Shown: piece by piece, positions 12,095-27,300 of the stretch
Layout of the letters: every line of letters begins with the position of its first letter
How positions within the stretch are numbered: position 1 is the first letter of the stretch
DNA from: Atrina japonica
Lineage: Eukaryota; Mollusca; Bivalvia; Pterioida; Pinnidae
Direction: 5' to 3'
DNA length: 64,000 bases
NCBI GenBank assembly: GCA_030159075.1
Contig: BROG01000377.1
Location: forward strand, 180,001 to 244,000
Position numbers and translations under genes: made by a program
Notes under the pieces: model-generated
What the model saw: the letters and a program-made list of their open reading frames with translations, nothing else
Database searches by the model: none
Told to the model about the DNA's origin: nothing

Positions 12095-12341
12095 ATGGCT
12101 ACCAACCATGTTGAACAGAAAAGAAAGATCAACAGTGAGATTGGACACCCGTTGAGTGAAAACTCTCCAAAGAAGAAACGGACATATTCTGAACACCCAG
12201 TAAATGAACTTTTAAAAATCGCAGATAATATCGGTTGTAGTATCACTGATTTGGACTTCGCAAAACATATGGACAGTCACGATGAAATCAGGCATCTTAG
12301 AACAGAATTTTTTTATCCGAAAATGAAGGATTTAAATTCAA
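12095..12341 (+). CDS. KYNU: KYNU exon 1 (residues 1-82)
   Basis: ATG at 12095 (context AATATGGCT). Residues 1-35 are a basic, serine-rich extension with KRK and KKKR clusters. From about residue 38 the sequence follows the family ([10 protein letters not shown], then [19 protein letters not shown]). The frame continues open to a stop at 12424, but family alignment and the donor TTCAA|GTAAGG end the exon at 12341, phase 1. Confidence 0.9.
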
Positions 12342-15300
12342 GTAAGGACATTATAACCATTGTATACACAGGGTTTCCATTTGACAGGAGGTCCTGGGTT
12401 TTGACCCCTGAAATTTCACTATAACCCGATTTTGACGCTTGACAAATTCACCACAGGGGTCATTTTGACTCTCAATATTTTTTACCGAAGAGTCAATCTA
12501 AAGTTTCTTTTGAAGATTTGTAAAGCGATCGACCAAAATAATTGCACAATATGATAGCACATGTATATTGACAAGCGGTCAATATCAAGTGGGCGGCATT
12601 ATTTAATCTCACCTGTCCGTCGCTAAATAAACAAATCTTTCAACAAGATTAACTTATTATCACTGCCGACTGTTAATGACAGAGTAGCGATGATCCAAAG
12701 CCAGTTAACGGTTCACGTATGTCCTCGTGGTGAGATGCATGAAAGCGGTCAGCATGTGATAAATTAGGGGAACCTATTTATTTATTCTTAATGTTTATTG
12801 TAACTGCAAATAAATTCCAATTATCACATTGTGACTTTGGATTGTAATTAGAAATATATCATCAATACCGACATTGGCCAAAGTAAAATTTGAGCGACTT
12901 TACAGTGATGTGCATCTACATACATTAGCCATCTTTTTCTCATTCCAATATTGTTTAGTTGTTCAAAAGAGTATTTTAGGTAACAGCTTTATACTGGTTA
13001 AAGAAATAACTGGCTGATTAGAATGGAGACCTAATCGATATCCCACACAATTAATCTCTCTCTCCCCTCCCCACCCCCCCAGCCGAAATCAGTGATTTAT
13101 ACATGTTATGTATATAAAACCTTTCGGCATACCCCCCTCAAAAAAAAAAAACAACAACAACAAATTTTTATTCACATCACTAGGCTACAGTAGGACCTAT
13201 AAAAAAAAAATTATGTATGACTTGCTTCCACATTTACATAAAGTGCAGCGAAACTTGCAATTTTGACACTTGACTCATTTGGACTCTTCAAGCTCTCGGA
13301 TATCTTTACTCAGCTCCTAGTGGAAACTCTGGTATGCACCTAATTATTCGCACTAGATGTAGTCTGTTTGAAAAACATGTGTTCCAGAGAACTAAATCTT
13401 TCATGAATATTTCAAAGTTCCATAACTCTGGCAAATATCTTGGAATGTATACCATAATCAAGCTTTTGCAAGACTGCTGTTTAAAATACAGTTGCTCCAA
13501 ACTGGAATTTTTTGCATATTTCTTTAGAAAATACAAGCCATTTTTGATAGAAAATGGGGTATTGTAATAACTGGACCCCCCCCCCCCCCCCAAAAAAAAA
13601 AAAACAGCCTATGAAAATCCTTGGAAAGTCACAGATCTTTCAAATGAGATTATCATGGTATAGTAAAATCCATATAACCTGGCAGGATGGAGTCTCGTGA
13701 ACCTTTTCTTGATCTGAACGAGTTTCAATTTTAGGTAAGACGTATCATAATTAAAAGAGTAGACGTTCCTACTTGTCATCATACCCATGAGTCTCCAATG
13801 CAGAATAAAACGCCTGTCATAACTGAAAAGTGTGTATAATTATCCGTATGATAATCTAGAGGTTACTTCCCCCCCCCCCCCCCCCCCCCCCGCCATCTGA
13901 ACGAGTTTAAATTTTTAGGTAAGGCTTATTAATTAGACTGATCAGTAAGAGTACGTAGTCATACCTACTCGTCAAAATATCCACGAGTGTCCAGTGCTGA
14001 ATAATACGCTTTTACCATGAAGCCTGTCATAACACTAATGGAAAAGTGAGTAGAATCTTCCGTATCATAATCAAGAGGTTATTTTTCCCCCGCCATCTTA
14101 CATGTATGTGAATCAGCCAATATACATGGTATATGTTGTATGTACATGTAAAATGAAATATTTGACAGCATTGGCACATGTCTGTGCCATAAGTCAAAAT
14201 TTGTGATCCTTCATCTGTAGCTAAATTCTCTACAGAATCTAATACAATCAAGAATCATCAGACAACTTTACAACAACTGTCGTTATTTTGGCATTTTCAT
14301 CTACCAACAGGATTTTTTCGAGATGAAATATACATGATGTTACTGAACGTCGACAAAAACATTTCAGGACAAATGCGCATTTTAGTTGGAAAATCCTGCT
14401 ATGCAACAGCACATACATGTACATATCCCATCAAAAATATATCATCAGTGCTTTCTATTCAAAAATGTGTTTTTCAATAGAGCTCATGGGTCGTGCATTA
14501 ATTGAGAATTTATGTAGAATTCAAAAACATTTATTCTTTCTATCGGCTGCCTATAAAAACATCAATCCATTTTAGCTCACCTGAGCCAAAGGCTCAAAGG
14601 AGCTATAGACTCATCACTCATTGTCCGGCGTCTGTCGTACATCATGATCTTTTCACATTTTGAATTCTCCTCAGAAACTCCTTATGGGAATTTGACGAAA
14701 TTTTACTGAAAGCAAGTCCTCAAGGTCCTCTACAAAGTTTGTGTTTTGCTGTAGCAGTGGCTGTGGGATGGGGCCAGGGTGGGGCAAAATAGGTCCAAAT
14801 GGTGCCCTTCTTTGAAAATCCATGATGAAATTTTACATGAATAACACCTACAAAATACTAGCAGTTTCCTTTACAGCAATTTTTTTTAATTCAACGAAAT
14901 TCGATGTCAACAAATTTATTTTATTTTCAAAACAACGAAATTTTTTCCCTCTGATTTTTTTTCAGTCTACATGTACAGTGTCTATGGTATCATTTTTTGT
15001 CATTATATTTGGAATGATTATTATAATTCAGTGTTATTATATACTGTTGAGAAAAAAATGTGAAAAATCAGGCGTCTTGTGGCACTAGAGATTTTGAAAA
15101 CTGCTCGTCCCTGGACACTTTCAGCTTGTCGCAGTTTTTATAACCTTTTATGGAATCATCAAGACAAACTATTTTTCTGATATGGGACTTATAATTAATT
15201 AAGATGGCAGTAATGAGTTTTAAAAGCATGATGTTCGTGGGAAGTTTTAGAGGCCAAAAAGTAAGATGTTGTACACCTATAAGAAATATTACTCATCACT

Positions 15301-18300
15301 GGGGACAAATAACCACTCCTACCTACTCGTCCCCAGGCCATTTTCACCCGTCCAGGACGAGCGGACGAGTTAATTTTTCTCCCCCTGCTGTTATTATGAT
15401 TTAATGTTATTATACATTTGTATACTGTTATTGTTGACTAACTGTATCATTATTATTTCAACATTTTCATTATCTTAGCGGATCTCAGTCTGGTGGACCC
15501 AGAAGAAGATTGTGTTTATTTCTGCGGGAACTCCTTAGGACTGTGTCCAAAGAAAACCAAAGAGTACATGGATGTTGAGTTGGATAAATGGGCAAAACTG
15601 TAAGTACTTCTAAAGTACGTGTGGTCCGCAAAAAATGTACAGGTCAAGTCTAAAATAGACAGAGCTGTAAATTACTGTGTGTAGACTATACAAAAAACAT
15701 GTACAGGTCAAGTCTAAAATAGACAGAGCTGTAAGTTACTGTTTGTAGACTATACCAAAAATGTACAGGTCAAGTCTAAAATGGTCAGAGCTGTAAATTA
15801 CTGTGTGTAGACTATACAAAAATATGTACAGGTCAAGTCTAAAATAGACAGAGCTGTAAGTTACTGTGTGTAGACTATACAAAAAACATGTACAGGTCAA
15901 GTCTAAAATAGACAGCTGTAAGTTACTGTGTGTAGACTATACACAAAACATACAGGTCAAGTCTAAAATAGACAGCTGAAAGTCACTGTCTGTAGACTAT
16001 ACACAAAACATACAGGTCAAGTCTAAAATAGACAGAGCTGAAAGTCACTGTCTGTAGACTATAAACAAAATGTACAGGTCAAGTCTAAAATAGACAGCTG
16101 AAAGTCACTGTCTGTAGACTATAAACAAAACATACAGGTCAAGTCTAAAATAGACAGAGCTGAAAGTTACTGTCTGTAGACTATACACAAAACATACAGG
16201 TCAAGTCTAAAATAGATAGAGCTGTAAGTTACTATATTTCATACTTATTGCAATTCCCTTCATTGCAAGTATATAGAGCGATGTAACACATATGTTAGTG
16301 TTTTTAGTCACATGACCTGAGTGTTAACCACTTTACTTTTTGGCGTAGGAATACATGAACGAATCAATAAAGTATAGAATATCACATGTTTATTTCTTAT
16401 TTATTTAATCTTAAAAGCCATACATTACCACAAAACAAACAAATATCACAGAAAGAAATCTGAAACACAAGACTACTACATCTGTAGCACACTGTACAGT
16501 CTACAGGCCCATATCGTGATATATCTAGGTCATGTTATGACCAGAACCACAGACTACAGAAATGACAGTTCGCTCCATAGTTACAATTGTATCTTGTCTG
16601 TTGAACAGTAAAAAGAGAGTTAGGCCTATTGCAACTTTGTCAAGCATCTCTCAAATGCAAATTCATTGTAAATAAACCAGTTGTCATTCGACAGCATGGC
16701 TATGAGCACAGCCATTTGCATTTTCAATTTTCTTCTGACATATTTAACCTCCCTGCACCAAGCAGTCGGTTATTAATAACGTCGAACCAAATCCATCAAT
16801 AAGTATTCTAAATTTTCCATATCACTAGTTTTCTTTCAAAATGATATGAAAATAAGAAAATAAACCTTGATTCCATTTAGTATTTCAGGGCAGAAAAGGT
16901 ACCTACTTCTCATCTCACACAGCTGTTTAGCTATTACGTCATATGAACAACTCCCAAAGCAAAGTCAATTACATAGAATGAATTTCGTAACCAGCTGACT
17001 ACAGTTTCACAGGAAATAGTAATATATATAAATATAAGGATTGTTTGCATTTTTTGAAAAGGCATTGAATATATATGCAATGGATCATGGGAAAAAATTC
17101 AATTTGCAGCACAGAATTTTTTTCCATGATCCATTGCATATATATTCCATGCTTTTTCAAAAAATGGAAAACAATCCATAAGTTTTTAGACTATACACAA
17201 AACATACAGGTCACATATAAAATGGACAGACCTTTAAGTTACTGTCTTTATAGAGAGGTGTTCTTTATATAGAGGTCGATTTGTACACGACATACACTAA
17301 ATCTCTTAATGAAACCTCATCTAAAAGTAACAGTGTAGTTTAACGTTATATTTCAGTATCCATACATACAGTACCCCTCTACATACGCTAAATCTCTTAA
17401 TGAAACCTCATCTAAAGGTTACAATGTAGTTTAATCTCATATTTCAATCAAGATCATTTGTATTAGATGGTCAGATGAGCTTTCTCCTAAGTGAGGTCTG
17501 TATGCTCAATATCTATAGCAGAAATTACTGTTAAAACAGAACTTAGTATTGTTTGAACTATTCATTTCTCCTTCATTACATTAACAGAAATGTGACATTA
17601 TCAAGCGCATCATTTAACGTTTATTATACGCTATTGTATTGTATACTGTTTGTATAATTGTGACATTGACGAGAAGTATGTCTCAAAGTAATATGAATTG
17701 AATTGAATACGATTTCACTTTTTTTTGTTTTCTCAGTGGGGTACAGGGCCACACATCAGGAACCTTGCCCTGGGCGTGGTGTGATGAAGTACTTGATCAC
17801 AGTATGGCTAAAATAGTGGGTATGTTTAATTTATGGCCAGATTATGAAGTAAATACCGGTCTGAGAAATGATAATGTCAGTGCTTCTGTTTGTCTGTCCA
17901 TCTTGTTTGTCTGACCGTCTTGTTTTGTCTGCATCAAGACTTTGGTTTGGGCCAGTGATTTTTCATTTCAAATTTGCCTGACATTTCTGGTTTTTTCTGT
18001 TTTGACGAATTTTTTTTTTTTTTTCATTTTTCATGAGATAAAAACTAAATAATACAACCTCATAATCACACATGTACTTTCAATAGTCTGTAACACAAAT
18101 TTAATAAATGATTTGAAAAGGGTAGTGAATAAAACATGTTATAACAGTGTATGTTTTTTTCTTTTATAATCAAATATTTGATAAATGATTTGTAAGCATG
18201 ACCTACTGTACATGTACCTGTATACAAATTTATTCTTATATATATTATCTTCCTATGGTCTCACAGTATTTACATTTTATTCGATAACAGAGTTTTAGTA

Positions 18301-21300
18301 AGCAGTAGCAGTTTTATTTGAATGCAGAGGCATGGATAAATGAAAATATTGTTCACATGATGAATAAACTGAAAATTTAATCCAATATATATCAAGGATG
18401 AGGATTGTCCTTTAATTGACGGAATTCCTCCTTTTTTAAAAAATCTTGCTGCAATGGTAAATCTTTATTTTTCCCTATTGAAAACCTTCAAGAGGACCAT
18501 TTTCCTCTTATTTCACCTATCAATGTTCTAATCTATCAATATAAGCTTGTTTTATCCCAGTTAAAGACTAGATAAAACTTAAATTATATACGATAAAGTT
18601 TAAGATGGAGTACTGATTAGTCAGAGAAAGTTATATGATGCATTTCTTCTCTTTTCACATTGTTTTACAGGTGCCAAAGACGGAGAAGTAGCAATAATGA
18701 ATGGCTTGACAATAAATCTACATTTAATGTTGGTAAGTGCACACTTAATGTATGGAAAGCTGTGCTGGCCATCAGACTTTGTGTTTTAAAGGCATACAGG
18801 CTGTCATTTTGATAAAAAAAAATTATCCCACTATTAGACCTAAACTTTGATTAGAAAAACTTAAACGATATATCGCTGTAGACATTTTCAACATATCGTG
18901 CATATATCGTAAATTGGGATATTTTGGCCATTGTTTAATTTTGACCAAATTGGCCACCCTATGAAAATAGCCAAAATTAAACCGTCCAAAATATGTACAC
19001 AATGTTTCTGTCGGTGCGTTTTAAAAAAATATTTTAGTGTTTTTGATTAACAAACAAGAGATTTTTAAAATAACACTGTAAATGTAAATCTTAACTAAGT
19101 ACTATGTGACATATTAGTTCAAATTATTTGGGACTTTTAATATTTTATTATTTCAACCACCTGGAATGTTTGATATGGTAAGACCAAGGTTTGATGGTAG
19201 GCCTAATTTAAACATGATATAAACATAAATGGCCAAAATTTGACTGGCCAAAAAAATTAAACCCTTCATTTTATGACCAAAGTGGCCAAATTATAGCGAC
19301 GCATCCATGAAAGAATATATATTCAATTTTAATTTTGGTCATTGTTCATGTTGTTCAAATCTCTTTTTTTATACATATAATGGCATTATGACAAGGTTTT
19401 TGCAACCCAGTCAGGATTTTTAAAGAACACTTTATTTGTATAAAAAATCAAATATTTGAAAGATACAAACAAAAAAGTTCCAGTTTCACAGGGTCAGTCA
19501 ATGGGACCTCACCATCAGTGAGACCCCCATTCAGCTCCCAAATTACTGGGGATATTATGACGTTTGTAATAGAGACTGGATACTGTATGCATATTTAAAT
19601 TAGCACACTCAGATTTTAGTGCTCTTATGGGGGGGGGGGTGTACATGTAGACTTATTAGCGCAATTTCACATTTGCACTATTATGGCAAAAATATTTCAA
19701 AATTAACGGTAATATACCTAAATCCTGATACACACTTTAACTTTCCAAGTGTACTTAAACAGTGGCCATGTACAGGTAAAATTATCTTGGAGCCATGTTT
19801 ATTATGTAATGGGCTATACAATACAGGTAATGTGACATTGTAACTGACCAGTTAATAGAGGATATTAAAATTTTGACAATTGTTTTTTAATAACTTGGTT
19901 ATGTCGATAAACGGTCCACAAGGGGGCGCTTGAATAACATAGGGTACAGTTGTATACTCAAAAATAACTGAAAACTGATTCACTTTTTGTATACAAAGAT
20001 ATATGAAAAAGTTGTCAGAAATTACCTGAGGATCATTTTGACAAAATTTTATGGTTATGGGGTCAAAGGTCAAGGTCACAGACACCTAAGTAAACAGAAA
20101 GTGTAAGTTTTTTGTCAAATTTTAGACATTTTCGACTTCTTCTCAGGAATCAGTGGACTAACTTTAATCAATCTGGACTCAAAATTTTTCTCAGGTGACC
20201 CACTGGGCATCGATAGGATGGAGAAATTTTAGCCCTGCATTTGAATTAGCACAATGACTTGAGCGCAAAAGGCGCTAATATTAGAATACCGCTAAAATAA
20301 GCACATGTACAGTATATCAGAACAGGAAGCTCAGTGGGCAGATCAGGTCCGTGGATTGCTGGAGACATGGTTCAAATCCCAATCTAGCTGTGCATTTTTT
20401 GCTCACCTGTTACAAATGTTGCTCATCTTAGCAACCAATGGATTAAATTTCAAAAAGAATTGAAGAGTGTAACAGGGATAGGACATACTGCACCAGGGCC
20501 CAAGTCACCAAATTTACTCAAGCTCAACTTTCATTTAATTAATTTGACTTTATAATCATTTGTAAAACATTTGGTTTGAGTGATTAGGAAATATATTATT
20601 ATTTTTCATCATTCACATATAAAATTTTACGTCACACCTACGAATTTTTCTGTAAAAATGAATAATACATGGAGTTTGATACTCATTGAGTACATACTCA
20701 AACAATTTTTTAACATTTCTAAGGTTTTCTTCAAATGAGCAATAATTTTAATCATTATTTACAATTACATACCATCAATGTACAAACATACAAATGAAAA
20801 GTTTGTTGAGCCTGAGTACCGAGTAAATATGGTGACTTCAGATCCAGATAGTTCACTTGTTACAGCAGATGCACAGATTGCACGAGACCTGGGGCCCGGC
20901 ACCATAAAAGTTGAGAATTCACTCAAATCTGAGAATATTCTCAACTTGGCCTGCTCAGCCAATCAGATTTCAGGGTTAACCAAAGATGAGTAAAATTTTT
21001 AGACTTAAGTAATTCTTTAGTGTTATGGTCCCAGACCCAGGGTTCAAATCACAGTCAGGTCACACACCTGTTACAAATTCACCCAATCTGTCCAATTGCC
21101 CAAGCTGATCTACTTGAAATTTCTGCTCCTGTTTAATTGAGGGCACAAATTTAAAGCAAAGGCAAAATTTTTTTTAAGCTACATATAAATAACTGAAGCA
21201 TGGAAATGCATGACTTCCATCCATGGGACTATGGTGATTTAGGGCAAATTTAAGATGGATTGAATATTTTTTTCTGACGTAACATTGCCAAAAAAAAAAC

Positions 21301-24300
21301 CCCAAAACCAAAAAAAACAAAACAAAAACACAAGGGCGAAAAATTTCCAGGTACATACAAAATCTTGTGAATGTTGTTTATGTCTTAATTAGATTCTAAG
21401 AGACTGTAAACAAGGTAAATTTTTAATGTAAAACAATCTATTTTGACAAATTTGTCATGTCTAAAATTTTGCAAATCCAGGAACTAATGTCAGAAAAATT
21501 TCTCAGATAAAAGTTTAAGTCAAATTAAACATTTGTTAAAGTAAGAATGTTTAAAGTGCACAGGGCTTGATGAATTACACATATTAACAGAAATACCTAC
21601 CCTACAAATGAAACATAATCTTAAAAGCTGTTGAGTAACAGTAATGATTATTTCTATTTTTCAGATATCATTTTACAGACCAACACCGAAGCGACATAAA
21701 ATTCTTCTGGAAAACAAAGCATTCCCCTCGGACCATGTAATTATCAAACAAAGGATATTTCTATACAGTATTTGTATATAAAATTTTGGGTCGTTTCTGT
21801 CATTTGAATACTAATTTAAAATGTGCAGGTATTAGAATAGGGTTACCCTGTGACTGTTTTACAGAAACTGACAGGGTATCGGCGATTCCCCTGTTTCACC
21901 ACTCAGATGATACGTCTCTGACACAGTGAAATTTTGTTTCTGATTGGAAATGTCGATACCTAGACAGTGTATGTAAAATAGTCCAAGGGTAGCCCCTAAT
22001 TGTGCAGTGTTTCTATTTAATGTTTGATGTTTACTACCAACATTTCTGTCTTGTAGATGAAAGTTTGTAACGGGCTCAGATAATAACATTGAATCCCTGT
22101 CTTGTTGGTTTACAGGATCTAAACACACACTTTCCTATATTGTATAGTATTTGTCTTCATATCATAGTTGCCAGGGGCCTCCATGGTTGAGTGGTAGAGG
22201 ATCGCGCTTTGAACCATGAAGTCTCTCACTTTTGATCGACGCATTTCGAGCCCCGCTGGAATCTAAGCTGATTTTAGTGAGAAAGTTTGCCGGTCTGATT
22301 GTACAAAGCTGGTGGTCTCTTCCCTAGTAACCGAGTTTTCTCCTCCTCCATTAAAAACTGATCGCCCCATATACAGTAAAACGTGCTTTAGTGACCACCT
22401 TTGTATAAAGACCACCTGGTCAAAAAGACAAATCAACCTCTATATAAAGACCAAATCCCTATAGAGACCAGTTTTCTTGTGTCCCTAAGGAAATCGTTAT
22501 ATACAAGTTTCACTGTATCTGAAAAATTGTTGAGTGTGGCATAGAACACTGTTCAAAATCAAAATCAAAATCATAGGTGCCATCTTTAAGCAATTGTATG
22601 GTTGTAAGGTATAAATGTTATCTTCTTTGCCTAAACTTACATATTTTGGGTAATCTCTAATGAGTTTACATCGGCTTAAACAAGATAAATGAAAACTCAA
22701 AGTTTAATTTTTTTTTGCACTGATTTTTAGCTCGAGACAAAATGTACAGAGAGCTAATGCCATACTCCTACATCCAATTTAGCCACTTTTAGATAATTCT
22801 ATTTGTAGTAACAGCTGCTAGACACAATGTTGAAAGGAGACCACCTAATATTTGTTTGTTTGTTTCATCAGAATCTATGGCAAAATGCCTGACTCATAGT
22901 TTGAAGAGATTTTTTGGGGGATGAATGGAGGGATGGAAGGACAGACTGGCTCACACCCAAACCATGTGACAAGACGATGCCTATATACTATGTCTTTAGA
23001 AAGTGGTGGGGGTGGGGGTGGGGGCTAACTACACATGTCTTTAGAAAGGTGGGGGTATCAACAATTATAAATACAATTTTATGAAATTTAGTGAAAGAGA
23101 AATATAATATGTATAAAACCTGTTTTCTTGATTATTTCTAGATTTAGAACGTGAGTGATTTGCTCTGTCTTTCTTATGTTTCAGTACGCCATTGAAAGTC
23201 AGATTCACCAGAGAGGATATGATCCCAAAACAAGTATGGTACTGATAGAATCAAGAGAGGTAGGAGCTTGTTCAACTTTGAAAGACTTCCCTCCATTATT
23301 TCCCTTTAAAGGGGCATTAGCTGTGTGGATTTTTTTTCAGTTCTTTTTCCCTTTTTTTTTACTACTTAGAATGTTGTACAATAACAAAGAGAGATAATCG
23401 CAGGCATAAAAATTCTTATATTCCTATATTTTTTGTGAAAATTGCATGAGAAACCTAAGCTTGGCACTTTTTCAATTGCAATTGATCAATTAGATCATAC
23501 AGTTTGTATATATGCATACCACATTGAACCTGATCTTATTTTCAAAAAATATAAAGGAATACAAGATTTTTTTATGCCTGTGTATAGCTCTTATTTGTTA
23601 TTGTACATCAAGTACAAGTAGTAAAAGTAGAAAAAATTGAAATAATTGTTTTGGTAAACATGTAGCTAATGTTCCTTTAAAATGTGCATATGTTTTATTG
23701 TTTTTTGTCTTTTCTGTGAAATAGATTAGATGTTGAAGATTGATAGAAAGTGAAATGGTCTACTTTGAATTTCAAAATTCATATGACCCAATACACAGCT
23801 TATTTACATTTTGTAGTCATTTTAGTTCATTGCAACGAAGTTTAGGAGAGTTTATCAAGCTTACACAAGCTGACTCTGGCGTCAATGTCAGCATCTGTTA
23901 ACTCTCCACCCCTAAAGACACATTTTGACTCGACTGAGTCTCTGATTTATAGAAGAGTTCATAGTTCCTCAGAAAAACAATGGATTCTTGTCTTCAAGGG
24001 TTAACAAGTTAAGAAGCTAGTTTGAGGTCATGTTAACCTGCATCTACTTCTTATACAACCGGTTTCTGTTATGGAGTGGTTAAAGCATCGCGCTTTGAAC
24101 CATGAAATCTCTCACTTCTGGTCAGCGCAGGTTTGAGTCCCGCTGGAACCTAAGCTGAAAAAGAGAGAATTTTTTAAGGAAGGCCCATGGTCTCTTCTCT
24201 TATACATTGTAAGCAGGTTCTGTTTTCCGGAAAACGCTCTGGATCTTACTCTCGCCCTGCGTATTAATGTTATGTAACATGATGAGGTAATAAAGTAGTT

Positions 24301-27300
24301 CTAGTCAATGACTACACGTGTTCTGTCGTCTGTAACCATGTGCGTTACAACCCACGCATACACAACAGGTTCTGTCCTCCACAATTTAAAACTGGTCACC
24401 ACCATATAACAAAAATTGTTGAGTGTGGCGTACAACAATATTCATATTCAAAATTTCTAAACGTGCTTGGTATATCGTCTTATGATTCTTAGAACATGTT
24501 ACAATATATGCCGGGGATTAATATCATCAACATGTGGGTCCTGTATACAGACAAAGGAAAAATTTGCAACTTAAAAGTACTGCTCAATGAAATCCCCATG
24601 TTTTCAGATGAAATCCATGTTATCAGTTTAATAAACAAAATTAAATTAAATCTCAAGTTTCGTATCTTTATTTCTATTCTTAAAATGACCATTGTTATTT
24701 TTTTTCTTTTTACCAAACTTGGCCCATTGCAACGTAAAATTCCCAATTGAAAGGGTACAGGACCCTGTCCCAAAAAGGGTCTATTATCCCCTGTATGCTT
24801 CAGATGGTGGATTAGTCCTGTATATGGTACAATCCAGGTTCGATCCTCGGATTGGACAGGGGAGTATGTCAGATGTCAGTATGGCAGTCGCCAGGTCGGA
24901 CACGTGGGTTTTCACCAGGTACTCTGGTTTCCTCCCGCAGCAAGGACTCCATAACGCCAACATCAGAACCAACGAGAGACATTTATATAAGATGTTTAAC
25001 CCTTTCATCCCTACAGACAGTAATAGACTGGTCTTAAACAATAGAAAAGAATATACCACTCAGAAACTCAGGGGTGAAAGGGTTAAACTTGTTTGTTAAT
25101 CGTTGTAAATTAAACAAGTTTAAACTTGTGTTACAAAAATGGCCCGGTTTTGGACTCAGTAATACTATTATATAAGTACTTAGGATTTTGATCTCTTGAA
25201 TGAAAGAGTAAGTTACTGCTATAGGGAACTTTCAGGTTAGCCTGGATTACCTGGATCCTGCATTCAGTCGCACATGTCAGGTAAATTGTGAAAAAAGTTC
25301 CTCAACATTATTTCCGGTTTTAATTTTATACAAATAGCTCCGATAGCGCAGTTTAGCAGGTAAGAGCGTCCTGTTAGTGGTTGTAAGGTCCTGGTTTTGA
25401 TTCACAGTCTGGGGAGAAAATTTTGCGTTTTTCTGAAAGGAACTTATTCACTGGTATTAAATTCCGTGCAAGATTAAGTGCGAATTATCTTTCTGATACT
25501 TCATAAGTGTTATATTCACAGGTAATTAATTTCACAAAGATTTCTTTAACCGTGAATATAGCAAAATTAATTACCCCCCCCCCCCCCCGTGAATAGAAGC
25601 AACTATACAGTACATGTGATCTGCATATGATTGTTCTAACTGTCTTTTACTACAGGGAGAAGACTGTCTGAGAACGGAAGATATCCTGGCTAAGATTGAA
25701 GAAGAAGGAGACTCAATAGCTGTTGTATGTCTTAGCGGTGTCCAGTATTACACTGGTCAAGTGTTTGAAATAGAAAAAATAACAAAAGCTGGCCAAAATA
25801 AGGTAACGTCCAAGCGCTTTTGCGTGCCAAACTATTTGAATTCATAACATAAAATAACAATATATATCTAGAGCCATTAATATGAACTTAGACATACTCA
25901 TGATACCGTAGAATCAGAAAATTTTTGTTGGTTTAAAATTTCGCTGTTTTAAAAATAAAACAAATTCGTTGACATTGAATTTTGTCCCCCCAAAATAACA
26001 AACATTTGTATATGAAGCTATTAGTAATACTAAGTGTAACTGATTTTAAATTTCGTCATGGTTTTAACTTCGTTGATAAATGATAACAATGTAATTAAAA
26101 CCAAATTAAAACCATAACGAAAATTTCTGATTCTACAGTACTTGGACAACAATTTATTTCCTGTATACAGAGAAATTTTCACCTCGGGTTATCTTCATCC
26201 TTTTTTCAGCCGAAAACATTTTCACTCCATCTCAACTCATTCACCCCTAAAGACACATTTGGACTGGTCCGAGTTATTGATTTACAGAGCAGTCCATTGT
26301 TTTTCAAGGGTTAAACATGAGTTAAACATGTTAAATTTGCCTTAAATAACTACAGTCTCATTGATGACATGTATATCTGTGCTTCAGTTACTTTGCTTGA
26401 AAATTTGGCTTCCATTTTTAAATTTGTCCTCTCATCTTTAAAGGACAAAAATGTTAAAAAATTAAACAGGATTAAAAAATTCCAGGTTTACAGTGTCGAT
26501 TTTTCTGACTGTGAGAGGATTTCGATTTGTCCATTTGTAATATTGTGGTTTCTATCAAATAAATTGAATTTCTTTTCTAAAATTAGGCCTGAAGAGCCAA
26601 GTGAGCTATTGCTATGGCCAATTGTTCATTGTCTGTAGTTGTCCATCTTCCGTCGTTGTCTGTCCGTTAACTTTTCCATTTAAACAACTTCTTCTAAAGA
26701 ACCACTGGCCAGTTTTCAATCAAGTATGCCAGGGAGCCTTGTCTTTGAAAGGGGATTCTAGGACTCATAGGAGCTCCAAAAGGGGTCAAAATGTGTCAGA
26801 TCTTGTTACACCTTTAAAAATATTCTTCTCATGAACCAATGGTCAGAGGACTTTCACAAATTTTGGATACATAATTGTTATATCAATATCTATATAGTAA
26901 CTGTGAATGAAAAAGAAAGAAAAAGAAATGAACTAGCCACTAGGGGGCACTTCAGTAACATAGGGTACAGTTTTTTACAAATAGCTTTATAACTCAAAAA
27001 CTGATTGACATTTTGTACATTGTGTTGTATAATAAGATATATTGGGAAGTTGTTATGAATTATCTAAAGATTGTTTTGACTAAATTTCAAGGTCATTGGG
27101 TAAAAGGTCGAGGTCACAGGCACCTAAATATACAGAAAATATAAGGTTTTTTTGGTCAAATTTGAGACATTTTCCACTTCTGCTCAAAAACTGTTGGGCT
27201 AATTTGAATCAAACTTGACATGCTGTATTGCCAAAGAAAAAGGCCTAGGACCAAACATGGCTGCCATGGCTAAAAAAAGAACAAATGAGTCAGCAGATAT

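Larger units (their letters stand above)
12342..15478 (+). other. KYNU intron 1
   Basis: Bounded by GTAAGG and TTATCTTAG. It contains poly(C)/poly(A) runs (13574-13605, 13868-13892), a tandem duplication of a ~185-bp unit (13715-14095) and a TTAGCTCAC-family repeat (14573-14820). Nothing coding was recognised. Confidence 0.8.
23681..25655 (+). other. KYNU intron 6, rest
   Basis: Contains an M3 foldback (about 23896-24010), a family A SINE interrupted by about 145 bp (24055-24470), a family C SINE (24800-24985) next to an ACCCTTTCATCCCT foldback (24998-25085), and a decayed tRNA-like head (25335-25415). No coding sequence. Confidence 0.65.

Noticed and set aside
24692..25099. 135-codon open frame in KYNU intron 6
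   Set aside because: Lies over a family C SINE and a foldback; KYNU exons 6 and 7 join in phase without it.
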